From Paraburkholderia sediminicola (GTDB lineage: Bacteria; Pseudomonadota; Gammaproteobacteria; Burkholderiales; Burkholderiaceae): 64,000 bases of DNA. Location: positions 124,001-188,000 of the forward strand of contig NZ_CADIKC010000008.1 of NCBI RefSeq assembly GCF_902859805.1. Reading direction: 5' to 3'. Every line of letters begins with the position of its first letter. The first letter of the stretch is position 1. Positions 35,300 through 42,616 of the stretch are shown here, one piece after another. Below the pieces are notes generated by a model. It was not told where the DNA came from and searched no databases. It saw nothing but the letters and a program-made list of their open reading frames with translations. A program made the translations under genes and the position numbers.

Positions 35300-36247
35300 T
35301 CAATCCTGTTGTAATTTGTCCAGTCCGCGGGACAACTCCGGCAACACCTTGAACAGGTCGCCCACGATCCAGTAATCGGCGACCTGAAAGATCGGTGCCT
35401 CCTCGTCCTTATTGATCGCGACGATCACCTTCGAGTCCTTCATCCCGGCCAGATGCTGGATCGCGCCGGAGATGCCGACCGCGATATACAACTGCGGGGC
35501 GATGACCTTGCCGGTCTGGCCCACCTGATAATCGTTGGGCGCGAAGCCGGCATCGACCGCCGCGCGCGATGCGCCGACCGCCGCGTTGAGCTTGTTGGCA
35601 ATGTCATCGATGAGCGCGAAGTTTTCGCCGGAACCCATGCCGCGGCCGCCGGAGATCACGCGTTGCGCGGACGTCAGCTCCGGGCGTTCCGAGCGGGTGA
35701 GCTGATGACTCACGAAGCGCGAGCCCGGCACTTCAGCCGCAGGCTCCAACGCGTCGATCGCGGCGGTGCCCCCTTCGGCGGGCGCGGCCGCGAAGGCCGT
35801 CGTGCGAACGGTAATCACCTTGATCGGGTCGGCGCTTCGCACCTTTGCCAGCACGTTGCCCGCATAGATGGGGCGTACGAACGTATCGGCAGATTCGACG
35901 GCACTGATCTCTGAGATCTGCGCCACGTCGAGCAACGCGGCCACGCGCGGCATCACGTTCTTCGCGGTCGTGGTAGCGGATGCGATCACGTGGCTATAGT
36001 CAGACGCGATCTTCACGACGAGCGCCGCCAGATTCTCGGCCAGCGCATGGCCGTAATGCACGGCGTCGGCGTAACGAACCCGCGTGACGCCGGCAATACG
36101 GGCCGCCTGTTCGGCGACTACTGCGCTTTGCGAGCCGGCCACGAGTACATGAATATCGTCGCCGAGTCGGGCGGCGGCGGTAACGGCATTCAGGGTCGCT
36201 GTCTTGAGCGCCTGATTGTCGTGCTCAGCAATAACGAGTACGGGCAT
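35300..36247 (-). CDS. etfA: Electron transfer flavoprotein alpha subunit
   Basis: Large subunit of ETF, 315 residues, which takes electrons from acyl-CoA dehydrogenases and hands them to ETF-quinone oxidoreductase. The C-terminal FAD domain is intact: GGRGMGSGENF, APNDYQVGQTGKVIAPQLYIAVGISGAIQHLAGM and INKDEEAPIFQVADYWIVGDLF. GGGGAG precedes the ATG at 36247. It follows etfB by 18 bases and precedes the long acyl-CoA dehydrogenase gene, so this is probably an operon-specific ETF rather than the only copy in the genome. Confidence 0.96.
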   Translation of the reverse strand: MPVLVIAEHDNQALKTATLNAVTAAARLGDDIHVLVAGSQSAVVAEQAARIAGVTRVRYADAVHYGHALAENLAALVVKIASDYSHVIASATTTAKNVMPRVAALLDVAQISEISAVESADTFVRPIYAGNVLAKVRSADPIKVITVRTTAFAAAPAEGGTAAIDALEPAAEVPGSRFVSHQLTRSERPELTSAQRVISGGRGMGSGENFALIDDIANKLNAAVGASRAAVDAGFAPNDYQVGQTGKVIAPQLYIAVGISGAIQHLAGMKDSKVIVAINKDEEAPIFQVADYWIVGDLFKVLPELSRGLDKLQQD

Positions 36248-36265
36248 TTTTTCTCCCCTTGTGGG

Positions 36266-37015
36266 TTAGATGACGTGGGCGACGTTATGCAGCTTGTCGA
36301 TCAGTTCGGCTGCATCGGCGACGCGAATGCCTGCCTCGCGTTTGGCGGGCTCCGCGAGCCCGAGCGTAGTGAGCCGCGGCTTGACATCGACGCCGAGCGC
36401 GTCCGGCGTCACCACATCGAGCGGCTTTTTCTTCGCCTTCATGATGTTGGGCAACGTGGCGTAGCGCGGCGTGTTCAAGCGCAGATCGGCGGTAATAACC
36501 GCCGGCAGATCGACTTCGATCGTTTCGAGGCCGCCGTCGATCTCACGCGTGACCGTGGCCTTGCCCGCTTCGATCGCGACCTTCGAGGCGAATGTCGCCT
36601 GCGGCCAGCCGAGCAGCGCCGCGAGCATCTGGCCGACCTGGTTCGAGTCATCGTCGATCGCCTGCTTGCCGAGCAGCACCAGTTGCGGTTGCTCCTTATC
36701 CACTAGCGCCTTCAGCAACTTCGCGACCGCTAGCGGCTGCAACTCCACATCCGTGTCGACCAGGATGGCGCGGTCGGCGCCCGTTGCCAGCGCGGTGCGC
36801 AGCGTTTCCTGGCAAGCCTGTACGCCGCACGAAACCGCGATCACCTCGCTCACCACGCCGGCTTCCTTGAGGCGCACGGCCTCTTCAACGCTGATCTCGT
36901 CGAATGGGTTCATCGAGAGCTTCACGTTGGCGATGTCGACAGCGCTGCCGTCGGCCTTTACGCGGACCCTCACATTCGCGTCGACGACGCGTTTGACAGG
37001 AACAAGTACTTTCAT
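36266..37015 (-). CDS. etfB: Electron transfer flavoprotein beta subunit
   Basis: Small AMP-binding subunit of ETF, 249 residues. Seen: MKVLVPVKRVVDANVRVRVK, the NPFDEISVEEAVRLKEAG stretch, ADRAILVDTDVELQPLAVAKLL (the recognition-loop region that docks dehydrogenases) and LVLLGKQAIDDDSNQVGQMLAALLGWPQATFAS. It has the full family length. It lies 43 bases after the CaiC-like ligase gene and 18 before etfA. Confidence 0.96.
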   Translation of the reverse strand: MKVLVPVKRVVDANVRVRVKADGSAVDIANVKLSMNPFDEISVEEAVRLKEAGVVSEVIAVSCGVQACQETLRTALATGADRAILVDTDVELQPLAVAKLLKALVDKEQPQLVLLGKQAIDDDSNQVGQMLAALLGWPQATFASKVAIEAGKATVTREIDGGLETIEVDLPAVITADLRLNTPRYATLPNIMKAKKKPLDVVTPDALGVDVKPRLTTLGLAEPAKREAGIRVADAAELIDKLHNVAHVI

Positions 37016-37058
37016 TGCCTACTCCATTTGAAAATTGCTTAGGGGTTGCCGCGCACCG

Positions 37059-38663
37059 TCACGGCGCCTCGGCGAACACGCTGTTGCGATGGCCGTCGAA
37101 CATGTCGACCAGATAGCGTTCAAGCGGTTTTTCCGACGCTGTCTTCGGTATCTCGGTCACCACCTGCAACCAGGTGACGGCCGAACTTGCTTCCAGCTTC
37201 GCGCGGCATGCGCGGAATATCTGCTGCGGGTCGAAACGGGCCGCGTCCTTGGGCACTACCGCCGCGACCACGTCCTTCTCGCCGGGCGCGCCCGACGCGG
37301 CCTTCACGCCGTACACGTAGACGTCTTCGACCAGACCGGATTCGGCGATCACTTTCTCGATCGGCGCCGGATTGATGAACTCGCCGTTGTGGCGAATGCC
37401 GCCGCCTTTGCGGTATTCGAAGAAGAGCCAACCGTTCTCGTCTTCGCGCACGACGTCGCCCATATACAGCCAGCCGTCCCTGCACTTCTTCGCCGACGCT
37501 TCCGGATTGCCGAAGTATTCGACCTTGAACGGCGAGCCATCCGCCGGACGGAACAGCAGCTCGCCAGGCACGCCGGGCGCGCAGTCGTTGCCGTCGTCGT
37601 CGACAATGCGGTGCCTGAGAATCGGCGCCGGCTTGCCGATACTGCCCACCGGGCCGATCCCTAGCGGCTTGACCGTGATCCCGCCTTCCGCCGCGCCGTA
37701 GAACTCGACGATCTGCACGCCGAAGCGCTGCTCGAAGGCCTTCCAGATCGCCGCGGGCATTCCTGCGGATATCACGAAGCGCACGGGGTTGTCCGCATCA
37801 TCGGGCTTGTTCGGTTCGCTGTAGACCGCCGTAGTCATGCCACCGAGCAGCGTGAACGTCGTACAGCGGTAATTGCGGGTGATCTCCCACAGACGAGACT
37901 TCGTAAAGCGGCGCGACAGCACGGCGCGCATGCCGGCCGTGAGCGAGGCGCCCAGCGTCACGATCTGCGCGTTGGCATGCGTGAGCGACAGTCCCGAATA
38001 CGGCCGGTCGCCGGGCACGTAGCCAAACAGCGCCGACACCGCCGCCGAGGTGCTGCAATAGCGGCGATGTGTCATGACGATGCCTTTCGGATCGCCCGTG
38101 GTGCCGGACGTGAAAATCAACTGCATCGCGCTGTCGGGATCGCGGGCCACGACCGGCAATTCGGGCACCCGCTCCGGCAGCAACGCGCGGTACGACAACA
38201 CGTCGGGGAAATCGGTGAGCGGCTTGGCGCCCTCGTCCGTTTCCAGGCCGATCACCCAGGACAGTTTGGGCAGCGAAGCGCGAACGGCAAGCAGGTTGTC
38301 GAGCGCATAGTCAGCGGCGATAACGCCGCGGCAACCCGGGCTGCCGAGCATAAAGGCCAGCTTCTCGCCTCGCGCGCGCGGATCGATTGGCACGAACACC
38401 GTGCCCGAAATCGACGCCGCGACCATCGCATCGATAAACTCCGCGTGATTGGCCATCAGCAGCGCGAAGTGCTCGCCGGGTTGCAAGCCCCGATCGATCA
38501 ACACCTGCGCAAGCCGCTGGCCGTTCTCCCACAACTGCCGGTACGTGCGCGCCTCGTCGGGCCGCACGCCGGCGCCTTCGACGGTCAGCACGTCGAGATC
38601 CGGCATGGTCTCGACGCGGTTGGCGAGCAACGCTGCCAACGTGGTTTCGGGTGTGGTGCTCAT
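37059..38663 (-). CDS. Acyl-CoA ligase (AMP-forming, CaiC-like)
   Basis: Activates a carboxylic acid to its CoA thioester using ATP; 534 residues, ANL superfamily. Seen: AMP-binding motif IFTSGTTGDPKGI (about residue 180), EFYGAAEGG, the hinge GWLYMGDVVREDENGWLFFEYRKGGGIRHNGEFI and the C-terminal lysine region PKTASEKPLERYL. The pattern resembles crotonobetaine/carnitine-CoA ligase CaiC more than FadD. I chose the ATG at 38663; the longer frame upstream is arginine-rich and overlaps the thiolase gene. It follows the thiolase gene by 62 bases and is cotranscribed with it. Confidence 0.9.
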   Translation of the reverse strand: MSTTPETTLAALLANRVETMPDLDVLTVEGAGVRPDEARTYRQLWENGQRLAQVLIDRGLQPGEHFALLMANHAEFIDAMVAASISGTVFVPIDPRARGEKLAFMLGSPGCRGVIAADYALDNLLAVRASLPKLSWVIGLETDEGAKPLTDFPDVLSYRALLPERVPELPVVARDPDSAMQLIFTSGTTGDPKGIVMTHRRYCSTSAAVSALFGYVPGDRPYSGLSLTHANAQIVTLGASLTAGMRAVLSRRFTKSRLWEITRNYRCTTFTLLGGMTTAVYSEPNKPDDADNPVRFVISAGMPAAIWKAFEQRFGVQIVEFYGAAEGGITVKPLGIGPVGSIGKPAPILRHRIVDDDGNDCAPGVPGELLFRPADGSPFKVEYFGNPEASAKKCRDGWLYMGDVVREDENGWLFFEYRKGGGIRHNGEFINPAPIEKVIAESGLVEDVYVYGVKAASGAPGEKDVVAAVVPKDAARFDPQQIFRACRAKLEASSAVTWLQVVTEIPKTASEKPLERYLVDMFDGHRNSVFAEAP

Positions 38664-38725
38664 GACGCCCTCTCTCCTTGCAGATGCGGATCGGTCTTGC
38701 GCGTGCGCGTTTTCACGTTGCGGCC

Positions 38726-39967
38726 TCAGCGTCCGAGGATCGTGATGCTGGCGACGGCCTCTTCCACGCCGCACAGTCCGCCGCCGTTCTCCGCAATCGC
38801 GATGCGCGCGCCCTCGACCTGGCGAGCGCCTGTCTCACCGCGTAACTGGGTCACCAGTTCATAAATCTGGCCGAGTCCTGTCGCACCGATCGGATGCCCC
38901 TTCGATTCCAGGCCGCCCGACGGATTGATCGGAATCCGCCCGCCTATCGTCGTCTCGCCTCGTTCCGCGGCCACCCCGCCCATGCCCGGCGCGCACAGTC
39001 CGAGCACTTCGGACTGGATGATTTCGCCGATCGCCGTCGCGTCATGCACCTCGGCGACCGAGACATCCTGCGGCGCGACGCCAGCCTGCTCGTAAGCCTT
39101 CAAGGAGCCAAGCCGTACCAGATGCCGGTCGAGCGCCGTGGCCGGCCGGTCGCTGCCCGTTTGCAGCACGGACGCCAGCACACGAATGGCGCGCGAGCGC
39201 CGCCCGCCTAACCGCGCGAGGCCGGCCTCGCTGCACACGATCGCCGCGGCCGCGCCATCGCTGACGGGCGAACACATCGGGAGGGTGAGCGGATAGGTAA
39301 TCGGCGGAGCCCCGAGAATCTCGTCGATCGAATAAGCCTGGCGGTACTGTGCGAGCGGGTTGTGAACCGAATGTCCGTGGTTCTTGGCCGACACGGCGGC
39401 GAACTGCCGCTGCGTCGTGCCGTATTCGCGCATGTGCATCCGGCCCATCGACGCGTAGATATCCATGAACACGCTGTACGGTTTCGTCGAGACGCTGCCC
39501 TCGGGCGGCTCGATGCCCTCGCCCATCTCGAGCAGCCGGCGCTTGCCGTTCCCGGTGTCATGCACGTCCCATGCACCGTCGAAGGCGCTGAAGGTACGCG
39601 CCTTGTCCGTGGAGAACATCTTCTCGGCGCCCACCGCGAGCACGATGTCGGCAGCGCCGGCTTTCACGTAGTTCACGGCGAGGTGAAACGCGGTGCTGGC
39701 GCTCGCGCAGGCGTTCTCGACGTTGATCACCGCGACCTTGTCGATGCCCATCGCCCGTAGCGCAAGCTGGCCGCGAATCATGTGCTGGCCTTCCATGTGC
39801 CCCTGCGTGGAATTGCCGAAAAACGCGCCCTGCAACTGCGCCTTGTCACAGCCTGCGTCCGCGAGCGCGTCTTCGACTGCCGCGCGCGTGAGCTGCTTCA
39901 TGCTGGTGTCCAGATGCTTGCCGAAGGGCGTCATGCCGACGCCCGCGATATACACTTCGTTACCCAT
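38726..39967 (-). CDS. SCPx-type thiolase / lipid-transfer-like acetyl-CoA acetyltransferase
   Basis: Thiolase-fold protein of 413 residues. Nucleophile C87 lies in VENACASASTAF, and the further catalytic residues are in EVHDATAIGE and GGLESKGHPIGATGLGQ. The sequence resembles the SCPx / 'lipid-transfer protein' subgroup that cleaves branched or steroid-side-chain 3-ketoacyl-CoAs, more than FadA or PhaA; the C-terminal ENGGGLCGVEEA is typical. GGAG precedes the ATG at 39967. It is in the middle of the acyl-CoA operon and would do the carbon-carbon cleavage step, probably on an atypical acyl chain. Confidence 0.88.
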   Translation of the reverse strand: MGNEVYIAGVGMTPFGKHLDTSMKQLTRAAVEDALADAGCDKAQLQGAFFGNSTQGHMEGQHMIRGQLALRAMGIDKVAVINVENACASASTAFHLAVNYVKAGAADIVLAVGAEKMFSTDKARTFSAFDGAWDVHDTGNGKRRLLEMGEGIEPPEGSVSTKPYSVFMDIYASMGRMHMREYGTTQRQFAAVSAKNHGHSVHNPLAQYRQAYSIDEILGAPPITYPLTLPMCSPVSDGAAAAIVCSEAGLARLGGRRSRAIRVLASVLQTGSDRPATALDRHLVRLGSLKAYEQAGVAPQDVSVAEVHDATAIGEIIQSEVLGLCAPGMGGVAAERGETTIGGRIPINPSGGLESKGHPIGATGLGQIYELVTQLRGETGARQVEGARIAIAENGGGLCGVEEAVASITILGR

Positions 39968-40043
39968 ATCGATTCTCCACCGCGAGGAGGCGCGCTACAC
40001 GTCACAAACCACATGTCGCCAGCGCGAACCGTCCGATTCGTCG

Positions 40044-41159
40044 TCAAACGCTCTTTACTTCGTAGGCGAGGTAACCTTCCTCGGCCTGCGCGGCGACCAG
40101 GTTGCGCGCACCGAACGCTTTCGCCGGCGAAACGAAACCGACTGCGTTCAACTGCCCGCGCAATACACGGCGCGCCGCCTCCGCACCCAGCACACCGGTT
40201 TGCGCATAGGGCGAATTGCCACGCAGAATCACGCTGACGGAATTCGTATTGCCGCGCCCCTGGCACGACAACGTGCAGCGATTCACGTCCGGGTTTTCGC
40301 GCGGGGGCTCGACCTGCGTCACGGCCTTGCCCCACTCATTGGTCACCTCTTCCTGTTTGGCGGGATCGAGATGGCGACACTCTTCCTCGAATTTCTTCAG
40401 CAGGCCGACCACCGCGAGAAAGCGCTCCTGATTTCTGAACGACACGAGCGTCTGGCAATTGCGTACGCGTGGATCGTCCTGGTACCAGACCGGCTCGCCG
40501 CCGCCGCTCCATGGCAACGCATTCAGCAACATGTGTTCGCCCGGCACGTGAACCTGATACGGCGTGGCCCAAGGCCACTGCACCAGTTGCTTGTTGCGCA
40601 GGTAGAACTGCGGCTGCGTGCACATCCGCAGAAACGACATCGTCGAGGCCACGCTCACTTCCGAGTCGCCGAGATAGAGCACGTCGAGCGTGTCGATGCC
40701 CGGGGTTTCCAGCGCGATCTCTGCTGCGAGATTGCCTTCGGCCCACATGTATGAATTGCCGGGGCACAGCGCCAGACCCCGGGCCGCGAAGGACTCGCCA
40801 TACGTGCGCTTCAACAGCGACATCCAGTCGGTTTCGCCGGTGGTGTCGAAGTAGTTGCAACCGGCCGCGAGGCTCGCCTCGACAACCGGGCGACCGAGCT
40901 GCATGAACGGCCCGACGATATTGATCACCACCTTCTTGCCCTTGAAGAATTCGGTGAGCGCGTCTGTCTCGTGCTGAACCGCCACGCACTGATAGTCGTG
41001 TCCGGCGAGTTCCGGCACCTTCGCAAGTTCTTCTTCCAGCCGTTCCTTGCTGCGCCCGGCGGCAATGAACGGAATGCCGCGCTCAGCGAGCTTCCATGCC
41101 GTGAGCTTGCCCGTGTAGCCGCTCGCTCCATAGAGGACCACTTCGTATATCGTTGCCAT
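40044..41159 (-). CDS. Saccharopine dehydrogenase-like / trans-acting enoyl reductase family protein
   Basis: A 371-residue NAD(P)-binding protein. The N-terminal Rossmann motif is VVLYGASGYTGKLTAWKLAERG, followed by VVINIVGPFMQLGRPVVEASLAAGCNYFDTTGE, as in saccharopine dehydrogenase-like proteins and the mycobacterial trans-acting enoyl reductases. True saccharopine dehydrogenase activity is unlikely given the acyl-CoA setting. AAGGAG precedes the ATG at 41159. It lies between the short acyl-CoA dehydrogenase and thiolase genes, so it probably reduces or oxidises an acyl intermediate (an enoyl or keto group). The exact reaction is unknown. Confidence 0.8.
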   Translation of the reverse strand: MATIYEVVLYGASGYTGKLTAWKLAERGIPFIAAGRSKERLEEELAKVPELAGHDYQCVAVQHETDALTEFFKGKKVVINIVGPFMQLGRPVVEASLAAGCNYFDTTGETDWMSLLKRTYGESFAARGLALCPGNSYMWAEGNLAAEIALETPGIDTLDVLYLGDSEVSVASTMSFLRMCTQPQFYLRNKQLVQWPWATPYQVHVPGEHMLLNALPWSGGGEPVWYQDDPRVRNCQTLVSFRNQERFLAVVGLLKKFEEECRHLDPAKQEEVTNEWGKAVTQVEPPRENPDVNRCTLSCQGRGNTNSVSVILRGNSPYAQTGVLGAEAARRVLRGQLNAVGFVSPAKAFGARNLVAAQAEEGYLAYEVKSV

Positions 41160-41210
41160 TTCGTCGTCTCCTTCAGGTTGTCATCAGATTGCGTGGACGC
41201 GCCGTGCCGT

Positions 41211-42467
41211 TCAAAGCAGCTCGGGGTCGATCAGGTAGTAGCCACCCTTGATCGCCAGCACTTCGTTGCAGCCGTCCTCGATCATTGACGCGCGTGCATC
41301 GCGCCAGATCTTTTCGATCGGATACTCGCGTGTGAGCCCGTTGCCGCAGAAGATCTGCAGCGCGTCGTTGGCGACTTCGAACGCGGTCTGGGTCGCGGTG
41401 ACCTTCGCCGTCATTGCCGCGTGCAGCGAAGGCTGCGCCGCGGTGAAGTTGTAGTGCACGACACGTTGGGCAAGTGCGCGGGAAGCCTCGACTTTGCGGA
41501 ACATGTGAAAGAGGCGCGACGCGACCGACTGATGACGGATGATCGGCAAACCACCCTGCTTGCGCTCATGCGCGTATGCGAGCGCGAGCTCGAACGCCGC
41601 GCGCGCGGTACCGGTAAAAACGGTCGCCATGATCGCGTTGGCGAACGTGTGGATCGCGTAGACCGCGTCGATATACTGGTCGGGGCCAGCGAGGAGATGC
41701 TCCTTCGACAACCTGACGTTCTCAAAGAACAGTTCGCCCTGGTTGAGCGCGCGCTGGCCGATCTTGTCGAGCGGCTTGCCGCGCGAGACGCCTTTGGCAT
41801 CGAGCGGCACGATCACCACCACGCCGCGTTTCGTGTCGGCACCGCTGCCGCTGTCCGCCGCGCAATAAAGAATGCACACGTCGGCGGCGATACCGTTCGA
41901 CACCCACGCCGACTTCTGCCCGTTGATGATCACCTCGTCGCCGCGCAACGTCGCCACGCAGTTAGGCCGTCCGTACGTACCCTGTGGATGAAACAGCATG
42001 CCGTTCACGTCGAGCATGTCGGAGCCGTGATCGGGTTCCGTGATGGCCCAGCAGCCGAGCTTCTCGTCCGGTGCGAGCGCACGGCAAAACGCGTTGCCGG
42101 ACATCGCGCTCATCAGTGCGGGCAGCAGGCCTGCGCCGTACGTGATCGCGAGTCCCGCATCGCCCCAGCCGAGTTCTTCGAACAGGATGCTCATCGTCGT
42201 CGCCCGTTCGGCGGGTTCGAGTTCGAACAGCCCGTCGACGCCAAAGCCCAGCCCGACAAACTTTTCGCGAGCCTCCCAGTACGGCGAGCCCTTGGCGATC
42301 ACCTCCTCGGGTGTCATGCGATCGAGCTTGACGCCGATCGGACGCATGACTTCTTCTGCGTAACGATGCACGCTCTGCTGGACCATCTGGTTCATCTCGG
42401 AGAGTCCGGGCTGCGCGCCGAGCGGACCGAGTTTGTGCGCTGCAATGTGATTCGTTGCGGTTGACAT
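41211..42467 (-). CDS. Acyl-CoA dehydrogenase, short form
   Basis: FAD flavoenzyme of 418 residues and first gene of the seven-gene acyl-CoA operon. Seen: GCWAITEPDHGSD (flavin/substrate loop, about residue 140), INGQKSAWVSNG, GKPLDKIGQRALNQGELFFENVRL, and the C-terminal RDARASMIEDGCNEVLAIKGG with the likely catalytic glutamate. A GGAGGAG ribosome site precedes the ATG at 42467. It is divergent from the MalT-type regulator gene, and a CATCCCCC element lies 73 bases upstream of its start. Substrate unknown. Confidence 0.9.
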   Translation of the reverse strand: MSTATNHIAAHKLGPLGAQPGLSEMNQMVQQSVHRYAEEVMRPIGVKLDRMTPEEVIAKGSPYWEAREKFVGLGFGVDGLFELEPAERATTMSILFEELGWGDAGLAITYGAGLLPALMSAMSGNAFCRALAPDEKLGCWAITEPDHGSDMLDVNGMLFHPQGTYGRPNCVATLRGDEVIINGQKSAWVSNGIAADVCILYCAADSGSGADTKRGVVVIVPLDAKGVSRGKPLDKIGQRALNQGELFFENVRLSKEHLLAGPDQYIDAVYAIHTFANAIMATVFTGTARAAFELALAYAHERKQGGLPIIRHQSVASRLFHMFRKVEASRALAQRVVHYNFTAAQPSLHAAMTAKVTATQTAFEVANDALQIFCGNGLTREYPIEKIWRDARASMIEDGCNEVLAIKGGYYLIDPELL

Positions 42468-42522
42468 GTCTCCTCCTGCGAGGTGGTTGGGCGTATGATT
42501 TCTATGGAATCCATGGTGTCCC

Positions 42523-42560
42523 GGCGCGACGCTATGCAACATCCCCCTTACAGGGGAACG
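42523..42560. promoter_or_regulatory. Composite element with MalT-box-like inverted repeat (locus a)
   Basis: GGCGCGACGCTA (42523-42534), five bases, then CATCCCCC (42540-42547), five bases, then GGGGAAC (42553-42559). The reverse strand of CATCCCCC holds GGGGATG, the core of the E. coli MalT box. It lies between the acyl-CoA operon and the MalT-type regulator gene. Copies occur at 52101-52127 and 61858-61921. Confidence 0.75.
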
Positions 42561-42616
42561 CGATTGCATGGAGGGGGAATGGCAGCCAGGGTCAACCCGA
42601 ACGCCCGGAGCAACTA

